Source of the DNA: JACJYE01 sp964432875
GTDB lineage: Bacteria > Bacteroidota > Bacteroidia > Chitinophagales > Saprospiraceae
Assembly (NCBI GenBank): GCA_964432875.1
Contig: CAYSPJ010000018.1
Location: 1-56,985 of the forward strand
Length of the DNA stretch: 56,985 nt
Reading direction: 5' to 3'
Position 1 is the first letter of the stretch, and each line of letters starts with the position of its first letter. The notes beneath the pieces were generated by a model. The model did no database searches, was not told the DNA's origin, and was given only the letters and a program-made list of their open reading frames with translations. Below, in pieces: positions 24,803 through 33,597 of the stretch. The translations under genes and the position numbers were made by a program.

Positions 24803-26827
24803 GTGAAAAAAAACCGAATAATCAGTAGCCATCTATATAGGCGGCAATTAACGAATGCAGAAGTTAAGAGGGGGAGTCCGGCGGGCGGGCGCGAATGCCA
24901 GCCAGCGCGTTTTCACCTCTTGCCGAAAGAATACGACATCGAGGCCTCGGTTTTGGCGGAAAACTTACCTTATGCAATAGTAGCTATTGACAAACTTGCC
25001 CAGATTACTTGGGGGAATGCTTCGTTTTTCCACATGGTGCAGCGGTCAGTGACTCAAGTGCTAGGGCAGCCGCTCAGCGTTTTCTTTGGTTCGGAGCAGC
25101 AAGAACGACTGCTGAAACGATGCCGCAAAGTTCAGTCTTCTGGCTATATTGGCTTAGCACTGAGCTTGGAGGGTTGTCTAGGCCGCCCATGTTGGATAAA
25201 AGTACGCAGCCTTTTGGCAAGTGACGACAAGATCAGCTACCTGCTGTTGGAAGATATCACCTTGAAATACTTGCAGGGCGTTCGCCTGCGTAAAACCCAG
25301 CAAGAGCAGCGCGCTCAACAAGAATTTGTAGCTGATCTCAGCCATGAGATACGCAACTTGGCCCATACTATCAGCGGCATGTGCCAACTACTGGACGAGA
25401 GTAGAGATAGCTTGGTGCACCTGCCCTATGTAGCACACCTCAAGCAAACTGCTGGTTTTCTCAGTAGGTTGACTGATAATATGCTAAGCCTATCCAAGAT
25501 GGATGGAGGCCGCTTCAGTATGCAGTTCGCCCCCTTCGACTTGAGGCAGTTGTTGGATAATCTGGCCCTGGCTTTTTCCCAGGAATTGAACCGTCGAGAA
25601 GTACACTTCGAATTGGTGGTTGCTGCCGAGGTGGCACATTATTATCAAGGCGATGAAACGGCGCTTTACCAAATCTTGCTCAACCTGCTCAGCAATGCTG
25701 CCAAGTTTACTACTCAAGGCAAGGTGGTTTTGTCCGTCCGGCCCTTAGCAGCTCGGCCTGGACAGGTAGCTGGCTTGGAATTTCGGGTATCTGACACAGG
25801 AATTGGCATCGCCCAAGAGCAGATTCAACAGATTTTCTCCCGCTATCGGCAAGCAGGCCATAACCTGAAGCATGCCGGCGCTGGTTTGGGGCTGGCCATC
25901 GTCAAGGAATTAGTCCGTATGCACACGGGGCAGATTAGTGTGCAAAGTCAAGCAGGACAAGGGGCTTGCTTCACCGTTTTCTTGCCGTTGACAGAGGTGC
26001 AGGAGTCGCGGGAAGCAGTTGTTGCACGCCCTCTTCATGCGATGCCCAAGCTTAGTAGCCTGCGGGTATTGATAGTGGAAGATGACACCTTGGGGCGTGT
26101 GTACCTGGAACAGGTACTGGTGAAGGTAGGTGTAACTTGCCGGGCTTGCGCTGCGCCTGCTGAAGCCTTGTATTGGCTGGAGCAGGAAACTTTCGACTTG
26201 ATATTCATTGATTTGAACCTCGCCGATGGTTGCGGCCGCAAATTAGCGCAGCAGATCTGCCAAGACCAGAAATTGGACCTGGCTGTTTTTGCTATCTCGG
26301 CTGTTTCTGCCTCAGAGCTGGAGCGTTGTGCCCTGGACTTGGGTATGACTGGCTTCTTGTCCAAGCCATTCAAGCCACAGGATATCTATGAGGTGCTCCG
26401 CTCGCACCAGGCCGCACTGGACTCGGCAGCACCCCGCTTCCTTTTTTCTCCTGAATTTGATGCGTCTGAGCTTCAAGTCCTTTATGGTGGGGAGCTTGGA
26501 CAAGTACAGGTGGTGTTTGACACTTTCCTGCGCACCTTGCCAGTGTCATTGGACCGCATGGACGAGGCTTGCCGCCGTCAAGATTGGCATGCTTTGGGGC
26601 ATGAAGCACACAAGACCAAACCTTCTTTCGCGATGGTTGGCCTGGGGGCTTATGGTTCCGAGGCTCAAACGCTGGAGCGTTGTTGCCAGGCAGCGGAACC
26701 ACCCTCGCTCGATTTCATCATGGTCACTCTGGAGGGGCTAAAGGAAGCGGCAGCCTTGGCTATGAACCTGATCCAATGCGAAAACAAGCGTATCGCTCAT
26801 TTCATGGAACGATACCACAACCATTAA
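24803..26827 (+). CDS. Hybrid sensor histidine kinase (PAS-HisKA-HATPase-REC-Hpt)
   Basis: A 674-residue cytoplasmic hybrid kinase. In order: a PAS-like domain (about 50-165; LPYAIVAIDKLAQITWGNASFF), a HisKA domain with phospho-His181 in SHEIRN, an HATPase domain (N-box NLLSNAAKFT, DTGIGIAQEQ, GAGLGLAIVKELV), a receiver domain (about 415-530) with Asp470 in FIDLNL and the conserved Lys in LSKPF, and a C-terminal Hpt domain with His603 in HKTKPS. No transmembrane segment or signal peptide is seen, so the input is probably intracellular. The frame opens with GTG at 24803; the exact start is uncertain. It lies 3 bases before a LytTR regulator gene and faces the exopolysaccharide operon. Confidence 0.92.
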   Translation: MKKNRIISSHLYRRQLTNAEVKRGSPAGGRECQPARFHLLPKEYDIEASVLAENLPYAIVAIDKLAQITWGNASFFHMVQRSVTQVLGQPLSVFFGSEQQERLLKRCRKVQSSGYIGLALSLEGCLGRPCWIKVRSLLASDDKISYLLLEDITLKYLQGVRLRKTQQEQRAQQEFVADLSHEIRNLAHTISGMCQLLDESRDSLVHLPYVAHLKQTAGFLSRLTDNMLSLSKMDGGRFSMQFAPFDLRQLLDNLALAFSQELNRREVHFELVVAAEVAHYYQGDETALYQILLNLLSNAAKFTTQGKVVLSVRPLAARPGQVAGLEFRVSDTGIGIAQEQIQQIFSRYRQAGHNLKHAGAGLGLAIVKELVRMHTGQISVQSQAGQGACFTVFLPLTEVQESREAVVARPLHAMPKLSSLRVLIVEDDTLGRVYLEQVLVKVGVTCRACAAPAEALYWLEQETFDLIFIDLNLADGCGRKLAQQICQDQKLDLAVFAISAVSASELERCALDLGMTGFLSKPFKPQDIYEVLRSHQAALDSAAPRFLFSPEFDASELQVLYGGELGQVQVVFDTFLRTLPVSLDRMDEACRRQDWHALGHEAHKTKPSFAMVGLGAYGSEAQTLERCCQAAEPPSLDFIMVTLEGLKEAAALAMNLIQCENKRIAHFMERYHNH

Positions 26828-26830
26828 CTT

Positions 26831-27550
26831 ATGCGATGCCTAATCATTGATGACGACGAAATGGCCAGAGTCTGCCTACGCATCATTTGCCAGCAAATCT
26901 CCGGGCTACAAATCATCGGAGAGTTGGACAATGCTTTGTGCTTGCCAGGCTATTTGCAGAGCAATGCGGTTGACTTGATGTTCCTGGATATCGAGATGCC
27001 ACAGTTCAGCGGCATGGATTTGGTGCGCAGCGTTGATGCCCTGCCTGCCACCATCCTCGTCACGGGGAAGGAGGCTTATGCCGCCGATGCCTTTAACTAC
27101 CTAAAGCCGATAATTGACTTCGTCGTCAAGCCGGTGAGCCGTCAGCGTTTGTTATTGGCTTTGCAGCGCTACGAGCGTACGGTTTCTGGCATGCCGCCCT
27201 CTGCAGAAGCAGCAGAGTCTAACTGGGCTTTCCAAGATGGATTCATCTTCGTCAAGTCGGTGCGGCGCTATGTGCGCATTGACTTGACACAGTTGCTCTA
27301 CGTGGAGAGCAGCGGCGATTACTCGATCTTCAAAACCCAAGATGGCGGGCAGTATGTCGTCAATACGCCGCTGCGAGACATCGAGGAGCGGCTCAGCCAT
27401 CCTGCTTTTGTCAAGGTGCACCGCTCGTTCATCGTCAACTTGGCGAAAGTGAAGGATATTGAAGATAATAGCTTGCTGGTCAAAGATCGCGTTATCCCCA
27501 TCAGCCGCTCGCAACGTGCCAAGCTGATGGAGCGCATTGCACCTTTTTAA
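26831..27550 (+). CDS. LytTR-family response regulator
   Basis: A 239-residue regulator. The receiver domain (1-120) has the acidic pocket IIDDDE, phospho-Asp53 in FLDIEMP, and the conserved Lys in FVVKPV. The C-terminal LytTR DNA-binding domain (about 135-239) shows IFVKSVRRYVRIDLTQLLYVESSGDY, VHRSFIVNLAKV and the terminal SRSQRAKLMERI. It sits 3 bases after the hybrid kinase and is almost certainly its partner or co-regulator. It converges on the exopolysaccharide operon with a 12-base gap between stop codons. Control of that locus is a reasonable inference, since LytTR regulators often act on extracellular polymer genes. Confidence 0.93.
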   Translation: MRCLIIDDDEMARVCLRIICQQISGLQIIGELDNALCLPGYLQSNAVDLMFLDIEMPQFSGMDLVRSVDALPATILVTGKEAYAADAFNYLKPIIDFVVKPVSRQRLLLALQRYERTVSGMPPSAEAAESNWAFQDGFIFVKSVRRYVRIDLTQLLYVESSGDYSIFKTQDGGQYVVNTPLRDIEERLSHPAFVKVHRSFIVNLAKVKDIEDNSLLVKDRVIPISRSQRAKLMERIAPF

Positions 27551-27562
27551 AAGGCAGGGTGC

Positions 27563-28744
27563 TCAGGAATCGGCCCGTCGCGCTTTTTCCCATTGTACGC
27601 TTTGCCGGTTGCGCACGAAGCGGGCGAAGCCGAGATAGACGCTAAGGTTCATGAGGCAAAAATAGAGAGGCGCGAAAAAGCCCGGGAATGGGGCTGGGCG
27701 ATGCTGCCATGCCCAACCTGCTGCGGCCAGGGCATAAAAAGCCATTTGGGCCAGCAAAGCTAGCTGGTAGAAAGCGCCGCCCTGAGCCGCCAGCCCCAGG
27801 CTGCTTAAAAAGAGGAAGGGCAGCGCTAGCGGAGCCAACGTCCAGCGCAAAACTCGATGCGACACATATTGGAAGCCCAGCCAGCCGTAGCGCCATACTT
27901 GCAAGAGCGGCAGCAGCCGAGCCATGGCCTGGAAGCCACCCGCACAGATGCGGACTTTGCGCTTGAGTTCCTCGCGCAGATTTGCGGATGCGTGTTCTTC
28001 GGCTATAGCCTCAGGCTCATAATCTACGCGGTAGCCAGCTTTCGCGATCAGCAGCGTCTGCATAAAGTCGTCGAGGATGGTATCTGGCGGCACCGTTTGG
28101 AACAAGGCAGTACGCACCGCCCAAAGTTCGCCGGCTGCGCCTACTACCGAGTACAGCTCAGCATCCAGGCGCTTGAGCCAAGATTCATAGCGCCAATACA
28201 AGCCTTCGCCCCTGGCGCTAGCGCCAGCTTCAGCACGGTGCACAACCCGCTTTTCGCCTGCTACGGCCCCTACTGTGGCCTGGTTGAAGCGCTGCACCAA
28301 GTACTTGATGGCCTGGGTATTCAAGAAGGTATTAGCATCCGTAAACACCGTCAGGGGCGTCTGCACGACCTCCATCGCGCGTGCTACTGCGGCTATCTTG
28401 CCCTGGCGTAGGGGCTGGTGGAGTACTTGCAAACCAGGATAAGCCCCTAACAACTGCTCGCTGCCGTCGTCAGAGCCATCCGTGACGAAAAGTATATGCA
28501 GTTTATCCGTTGGATAATCCAGCGCCTGGCAATTGACAACCTTGGCCGGCAAGATGGCCGCTTCGTTGTAAGCAGCGATCAGCAAGGTGACGGCGGGCCA
28601 ATGTTCTCTGGCTGAAGTAGTGGCCCCTTTGGCTGGCCGCTGGCCCTGGCGACCCCGCTTGAGGAGCGCATAGACCAATAGCCCGTACCCCAAATAAGTG
28701 TAAATGACCATGGCCACAGCGGCCCAAAAGATGATTTTCAACAT
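27563..28744 (-). CDS. Membrane-bound family 2 glycosyltransferase
   Basis: A 393-residue protein with an N-terminal membrane helix, a GT-A catalytic domain (TLLIAAYNEAAILPAKV; FVTDGSDDGS; FTDANTFLN as the DxD region; DDFMQTLLI acid; KRKVRICAGG replacing QxxRW), and several C-terminal membrane helices. The architecture is that of processive or membrane GT2 enzymes such as hyaluronan-synthase-like proteins. It is the last gene of the minus-strand exopolysaccharide operon and overlaps the preceding acyltransferase gene by 7 bases, implying translational coupling. Donor and linkage cannot be read from the sequence. Confidence 0.9.
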   Translation of the reverse strand: MLKIIFWAAVAMVIYTYLGYGLLVYALLKRGRQGQRPAKGATTSAREHWPAVTLLIAAYNEAAILPAKVVNCQALDYPTDKLHILFVTDGSDDGSEQLLGAYPGLQVLHQPLRQGKIAAVARAMEVVQTPLTVFTDANTFLNTQAIKYLVQRFNQATVGAVAGEKRVVHRAEAGASARGEGLYWRYESWLKRLDAELYSVVGAAGELWAVRTALFQTVPPDTILDDFMQTLLIAKAGYRVDYEPEAIAEEHASANLREELKRKVRICAGGFQAMARLLPLLQVWRYGWLGFQYVSHRVLRWTLAPLALPFLFLSSLGLAAQGGAFYQLALLAQMAFYALAAAGWAWQHRPAPFPGFFAPLYFCLMNLSVYLGFARFVRNRQSVQWEKARRADS

Positions 28745-30063
28745 TCGTTTTCAGCTAGGCCGTCGGCCTCTGGATTTGGTAATGAGCTAATAAAGGTGGC
28801 TGGCACACCACCCACCAATGTATAAGGGGCGACGTCTTTGGTGACGACGGCACCCGGCGCCACGACCGCCCCGCGACCGATGCGTACCCCTTTGAGCACC
28901 ATGGCGCGAGCCCCCAGGCGGACTTCCTCTTCGAGGATGATGGGGGCTGCTGCCCCGGCGGCCTGGCGGTCGTGCAAGTCGTGGAAATCACTGTCCATCA
29001 GGTGGCAAAAAGGCTCCAGGCGGCAATTGCGGCCTAGTTCGATATAAAGCGTCGCTGCAATGATCGCCCCATTGATTTGACAGCCATCCTCAATTTTCAG
29101 ATATGCCCCTGGACTGACGGCCAGGCGGCTACGGGCAATGTCCGAAACCAGGCAGACGCGATGCCCCACTTCGAGCCGCCCTTGGTTTTTGACGGCTGGC
29201 GATCCATAGACCATTACCAGATCGCCAACCCTGTCAGCTCGGCGCAGATAATAATAGCCGCGCAGTAGCGCTAATCCCTGCCGCCACAAGCGGCGCCAGA
29301 GCGGCCCGGCAGCGGAGGCAGGTTTTTCCTGGGCCCGTTCTTGGGCGATCAAGGCTTTGATGGATTGCAGCATATTGGTCGGATACGATGGTTGGCGATA
29401 AGGTGGCAGCTCGGGCCTGGGATGACCTGGCACCCCAGGCCCGAGCTGCTCTATACTGGGGTCCAGGCGCTTGATGACACGAGCGGGCACGCCGGCAGCG
29501 ATGCAGTGGGGCGGCACGTCTTGGGTGACGATGGCACCCACCGCTATCACTGCTCCGCGCCCGATGCGTACCCCTTTGAGCACCATGCTGCGCGTGGCCA
29601 GCCAAGCCCCGGCTTCGATGACGACCGGGGCGCATGGGCCTCCTTCGAGGCCAGCTTGGGGGTGGGCTAAACAGTCGCTGTCTATAACAGTGGCCATCGG
29701 GCCAAAGTAACAGCCCTCACCAATGTGAATTTCCTGATTAGCGGCCAGCAGTGCGCCATTGATGAAGCAGCCCTCGCCGATTTGCAGCCGGGCGCCAGGG
29801 GCGGTAAGCAATTGTGCTGGCGCGATACCCGACCAGATGCGGCTGCGGTTGCCGATTTGTAGCCAGCCATCATTGGCTATCCGTGGCCGACCACGCACAA
29901 AGACTAGCCGCCCCAAGCGGTTAGCTGTTCTCAGGTAGTATCGAGCCTGCAGAAAGTAGCCGCCCACGCGCAGCAGCCGCCAAAGGAGGAGCAAACTGAG
30001 CAGCAAGCCTTGGTACCCTTGTTGGCGCAGCTTTTGGATTTCTTGGTAGAGCAGGGCTTTCAT
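28738..30063 (-). CDS. Tandem-duplicated left-handed beta-helix acyltransferase
   Basis: A 441-residue protein built of two homologous hexapeptide-repeat acyltransferase modules, at about 40-200 and 256-435, joined by a linker rich in Pro. Both copies contain the run VLKGVRIGRGAV followed by GAxVTxDV and GVPA. The second has the typical active-site motif DSDFH (His361); the first reads DSDCLAH (128-134), so its catalytic His is displaced and it may be inactive or altered. Such enzymes O-acetylate or similarly modify sugars. The start at 30063 overlaps the upstream GT2 by 4 bases (ATGA), and its end overlaps the next GT2 by 7. Most members have only one module, so the duplication is notable. 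Confidence 0.87.
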   Translation of the reverse strand: MKALLYQEIQKLRQQGYQGLLLSLLLLWRLLRVGGYFLQARYYLRTANRLGRLVFVRGRPRIANDGWLQIGNRSRIWSGIAPAQLLTAPGARLQIGEGCFINGALLAANQEIHIGEGCYFGPMATVIDSDCLAHPQAGLEGGPCAPVVIEAGAWLATRSMVLKGVRIGRGAVIAVGAIVTQDVPPHCIAAGVPARVIKRLDPSIEQLGPGVPGHPRPELPPYRQPSYPTNMLQSIKALIAQERAQEKPASAAGPLWRRLWRQGLALLRGYYYLRRADRVGDLVMVYGSPAVKNQGRLEVGHRVCLVSDIARSRLAVSPGAYLKIEDGCQINGAIIAATLYIELGRNCRLEPFCHLMDSDFHDLHDRQAAGAAAPIILEEEVRLGARAMVLKGVRIGRGAVVAPGAVVTKDVAPYTLVGGVPATFISSLPNPEADGLAENEC

Positions 30064-30980
30064 AAAGCAGGAGTTGTGGTGTTGGATAGATTCCAGGCCA
30101 AGCTGCGCAGGATGGCCTGCACGTGGCGCCACTCACCTTTCAGGCTGTGGCGCAACACGTTGAGGGGCACTCCTGCTACCAGGAAATACACTACGAAAGA
30201 CCAATAGGGCAGGCCGCGGTAGAAGCGCCGCATATACAACCAGCGATTGCGATACAGGTAATAGGTCTTCAGGGGGGTAGCCGAACCGACCGAAGCCGAT
30301 TCGCGGTGATGGATATAGGTATGGCCTGCCAGGTAGATTTGCCACCCCTGGCGGCGTGCCCGCTCGCAGAAATCTATTTCCTCGTAATACAAAAAGTAAT
30401 CTTCGGGCAGCAGCCCGATCTCCTCAAACAATTGACGGCGCACCATCATGCAGGCGCCATGCGCCAGGTCGGTGGGGCCGATGCGGTCGAAGCTCCCATC
30501 ATCCGTCCTTTGCCGGGCAAGGTTTTTGCCCCGCCCCGTAAAGGGATTGATGCCTCGGGAGCCGGCGTACTGGAGCACGTCCGGTTGCTCGTAGTAGTAG
30601 ATCTTCGGGCTTGCGATGCCGATGCGTACATCGGCCTCCAGCACCTCGACCAGGCGGCTCAATAAATCGGGCGGCACAATGGTATCGTTGTTGATTAGCA
30701 AGATGTACTGGCCGCGCGCCCGTGCAATACCCAGGTTATTCCCCCCGGCGAAGCCAAGATTTTCGGCGCTGTTGATCACCTGGACGTCTGGCAGGTGCTG
30801 TGCATAGCGGGCGCTGTTATCAACTGAAGCCCCATTATCCACTACAATCAATTCGTAGCAAGGATAGTCTATTTGGCACACGGAATCGAGCAGGCTGCAA
30901 GTCAGCTCGAGCTGTCGGTAATTGACGGTCACTATCGAGACCAAAGGTGTAGCAGTTGGTATATCAGCGGAGTGCGGCAT
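30060..30980 (-). CDS. Family 2 glycosyltransferase (rhamnosyltransferase-like)
   Basis: A 306-residue GT2 enzyme with VSIVTVNYRQLELTCSLLDSV, IVVDNGASVDNS, the acceptor-site GFAGGNNLGIARARGQYILLINNDT (NND as the DxD), and LPEDYFLYYEEIDFCERARRQGW. This pattern is typical of WbbL-like rhamnosyltransferases, but the donor is not proven. The C-terminus has a hydrophobic segment that may associate with the membrane. The start at 30980 lies 2 bases after the flippase stop; the longer upstream frame overlaps the flippase gene and is not protein-like. It overlaps the next gene by 4 bases. Confidence 0.9.
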   Translation of the reverse strand: MPHSADIPTATPLVSIVTVNYRQLELTCSLLDSVCQIDYPCYELIVVDNGASVDNSARYAQHLPDVQVINSAENLGFAGGNNLGIARARGQYILLINNDTIVPPDLLSRLVEVLEADVRIGIASPKIYYYEQPDVLQYAGSRGINPFTGRGKNLARQRTDDGSFDRIGPTDLAHGACMMVRRQLFEEIGLLPEDYFLYYEEIDFCERARRQGWQIYLAGHTYIHHRESASVGSATPLKTYYLYRNRWLYMRRFYRGLPYWSFVVYFLVAGVPLNVLRHSLKGEWRHVQAILRSLAWNLSNTTTPAL

Positions 30981-30982
30981 AC

Positions 30983-32323
30983 TTAGTCTTGTTTGGTGGT
31001 GGGTGGGGAGAGCTTGAGTTGTCTCATCGGGCGGCGGTAAAATGCCCAGACCTGGCGCCAGATGTTGCGCTGGCTGATGGGTAAGATGCGGCTGATGATG
31101 AGCTGGCCTGCTATGGCGATCCCCCAGATAGAGAGCCAACTGGCAAAAGCGGCCCCAGCCATGCCCAAACGCGGGATGAGCAAAAGATTGAACACTACGT
31201 TGACCGCCAGGCTAGCCAGCAGCAAGCTGAAGTTGAGCCGCGGTCGGCCAATGGCGTCGAGCGTGATCCCGAACAAGCGCGCCCAAGGCTTAGCCAGCAT
31301 GGCCACTACCAGAATGTTGAGCAGCGGCGCCGCTTCAGCGTACTGTTCTCCGGCCAACAGCACCACCAATGGTCGAGACAGCAAAAGCACGACCAGGGCC
31401 AGTGGCAGCAAAGTGGCCATGAGCAGGCCCACCGCTCGTTCGTAAAGCGCAGCGACACTAGCGCCGCCCCCTTTTGCATTGGCGCCTGCAATGCGGGGAT
31501 AGACCGACTGGGCGACACCCGTCATCGGCACCTCCATATAGTTGGTGATGCGCGTGGCGATATTGTACATGGCTACTGCCGCTGGCGTGAGGAAAGCCCC
31601 GACCATCATGATGTCCATCTTGTTGAAAAACATCGAGCTGAAGTTGGTGCCTAGCACGTATTTGCCAAAGTGGAAAAGACGCCCCATCCATTCGAGTGAG
31701 GGCCGGCCCCACTGCCAGCGCTGCGGCATGTAGAAAGAGTTCGTCAGTAGTGAGGGCACGCTAGCCGCTACCTGCACGATGGGCAGCCAGTACAGAGGCA
31801 CTTGCCCATACCCATGCCACAACAGCCCGATACCCAATAGCAAACTAATCCCGTAAGCTGTTTTCGACCAGAAAACACCCCGGAAATCGTGATGCGCGAT
31901 GTGTGCAAAATCAAGGTAGCGGGCGGTGCCCTCCAGCAGTGCGTAAGGCAAATACCACCACAGCAGGCTCGTCAATTCCGGTGCTGACCAAAGGCTGCCC
32001 AGTGGCCCGCTGAGCAACAAAAGCAAGGCCGATAGTACGAAGCTACACAGTGTGTTGAGCAATAGCCCCGTGGTGAGTACCGAGCCCGTCGCGTTTCGTT
32101 GCTCAACGCAGAACTTGATGATCGCGTTTTGCGTCAGCCCCAGCCGCCCCATGTCCGCAAAGGAAGTCATCGTCAAAAATAAGACCCAAACGCCAAACTC
32201 CCGCTCCGGCATCAGTCGGATGAGCAATAGGAAGGCGATGAAGCCCAGCCCCATTTGCATGCCGTAGCTCAGGAGCGAATAGCTGCCCGATTTTAGCCAG
32301 GAAGGAGGCGCGGCACTTTTCAT
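30983..32323 (-). CDS. Polysaccharide repeat-unit flippase (Wzx-like, MOP superfamily)
   Basis: A 446-residue integral membrane protein with about 12-14 helices and the pattern of the polysaccharide transporter family: LLSYGMQMGLGFIAFLLLIRLMPEREFGVWVLFLT at the start, KMDIMMVGAFLTPAAVAMYNIATRI in the middle, and LLIPRLGMAGAAFASWLSI near the end. It is expected to flip lipid-linked oligosaccharide units across the inner membrane. Its ATG overlaps the stop codon of a 40-residue membrane protein gene by 4 bases. Lies between two GT2 genes of the same operon. Confidence 0.9.
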   Translation of the reverse strand: MKSAAPPSWLKSGSYSLLSYGMQMGLGFIAFLLLIRLMPEREFGVWVLFLTMTSFADMGRLGLTQNAIIKFCVEQRNATGSVLTTGLLLNTLCSFVLSALLLLLSGPLGSLWSAPELTSLLWWYLPYALLEGTARYLDFAHIAHHDFRGVFWSKTAYGISLLLGIGLLWHGYGQVPLYWLPIVQVAASVPSLLTNSFYMPQRWQWGRPSLEWMGRLFHFGKYVLGTNFSSMFFNKMDIMMVGAFLTPAAVAMYNIATRITNYMEVPMTGVAQSVYPRIAGANAKGGGASVAALYERAVGLLMATLLPLALVVLLLSRPLVVLLAGEQYAEAAPLLNILVVAMLAKPWARLFGITLDAIGRPRLNFSLLLASLAVNVVFNLLLIPRLGMAGAAFASWLSIWGIAIAGQLIISRILPISQRNIWRQVWAFYRRPMRQLKLSPPTTKQD

Positions 32324-32442
32324 GGGTCTGTTTTTTTGGCCTGCCGCGCACTACGGGCTTGGTGCTCTTTATACAGCGCAAATATCAAGCCCAGCACAAA
32401 AAAAGGCAAGATGATGTGCCAGGGCATGCCTTGTCCAAGCAT
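32320..32442 (-). CDS. 40-residue single-helix membrane microprotein
   Basis: A short frame encodes a 40-residue protein: a nine-residue start (MLGQGMPWH), one hydrophobic helix of about 14-15 residues (IILPFFVLGLIFAL) and a basic, hydrophilic tail (YKEHQARSARQAKK). Its stop codon overlaps the flippase ATG (ATGA), the same tight coupling seen throughout the operon, which argues strongly that it is translated. A single helix with a basic cytoplasmic tail suggests a small membrane partner of the flippase or of a glycosyltransferase. I do not recognise a family. The upstream boundary with the GT2 gene is hidden by the assembly gap 15 bases away. Confidence 0.6.
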   Translation of the reverse strand: MLGQGMPWHIILPFFVLGLIFALYKEHQARSARQAKKTDP

Positions 32443-32457
32443 AGTGATTTATCTTTT

Positions 32458-32557
32458 NNNNNNNNNNNNNNNNNNNNNNNNNNNNNNNNNNNNNNNNNNN
32501 NNNNNNNNNNNNNNNNNNNNNNNNNNNNNNNNNNNNNNNNNNNNNNNNNNNNNNNNN
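32458..32557. other. Assembly gap (100 N)
   Basis: Exactly 100 N, a conventional scaffold-gap size, so the true length is unknown. It removes the 3' end of the GT2 gene and possibly other sequence before the microprotein gene. Confidence 0.98.
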
Positions 32558-33597
32558 TAAGTGGGCATGGCCAGCAAAAAGCTAAGCACGCTAGCCAGCA
32601 AGGTCAGTAGCCAGGCGATGGCCAATGCCGACGGGCCCCACAGTACGTGGAGCAGGGCGCCTATCGCCAGCAAGCCCGGCGCAATCAAGCGTGGCGGCAA
32701 CAACAACTGTAACGCTTTGTGGAAAAAGTCCACTTTGCCAGTGCGCAGGCAATGCTGCACTGCTACCGGGAAAAACAACTGGGCATAATGGAATTGTGCC
32801 GCAATCCATCGGCTGCGCTGACGGGAGAAATCGCTGCCCCGGCGCACCTTCTCGTCATATACTATGGCTTCATGGCTATAATAGATCCGTTCACCGCGCT
32901 GAGTCAGGAGCAGCTCCAATTCTTTATCGAAGCCGCCGATGGCATCTATCTGGGGCATCACCTGGCAGAAAAGCGGGTAATCGAAAGCCATTGCCGACCC
33001 GGCCAGCCGGGCTGATAGCCCCATCGCGCGTGCGCCCTTGCACAAGATGTGGTTGTTGATGGCTTCGCTGGCGCCATCTATCACGGCCATCGGGGTATCG
33101 GCATTTTTGGCGGCTCGCTGCCCTTGCACTACTCGGCAGCCGCTGGCAAAAAGCGCATTCACTCGTTGCAGGAAGCTGCTTTCCATCACGTTGTCTGCAT
33201 CCAGGATGAGTGCGATATCATAGGCGGAGGAGCCAATCTGCCGCAAGGCTTCATTCAACGCCTTAGCCTTGGTGCTGCGCTCGAAAGCTACCTCGATGAG
33301 CAGGATGGGCATTTCCTTCAAGGCGGCGAGCGTGTCGGGCTGCAAGCCATCAGCGATGACGATGACGGCATAACGCTCGGCAGGATAATCTTGCGCCAGC
33401 GCTTGCCGCGCTACTTCGAGGATGACGGCATCCTCCCGATAAGCCGGGATGAAGACCGCAATCGATCGCCACACATCTGCAGCTTGCCGCGCTGGTTCGC
33501 GGAAAAAATGCCCCGCCAGGGCGAATAGCAGTTGGTAGAGCGCTCCGAAGGCCAGATAAGCCAGCACGATGGCGCTAAGTATCCCGATTAGATTCAT
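32558..33597 (-). CDS. Family 2 membrane glycosyltransferase, 3' end lost in gap
   Basis: At least 346 residues are visible. An N-terminal membrane helix precedes a GT-A domain with AVFIPAYREDAVILEVARQAL, LILDADNVMESSFL (DxD) and QRSRWIAAQFHYAQ (QxxRW), then C-terminal membrane helices begin (LIAPGLLAIGALLHVLWG) before the sequence runs into the N gap. The QxxRW motif places it with processive, cellulose-synthase-like GT2 enzymes. The ATG overlaps the stop of the upstream Wzy-like gene by 4 bases. The true C-terminus cannot be determined; about 30-60 residues are probably missing. Confidence 0.88.

Noticed and set aside
32320..33597. Continuing the GT2 reading frame across the N gap to a stop at 32449
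   Set aside because: The gap length is not known, so the frame after it cannot be trusted; the CDS is reported as partial.
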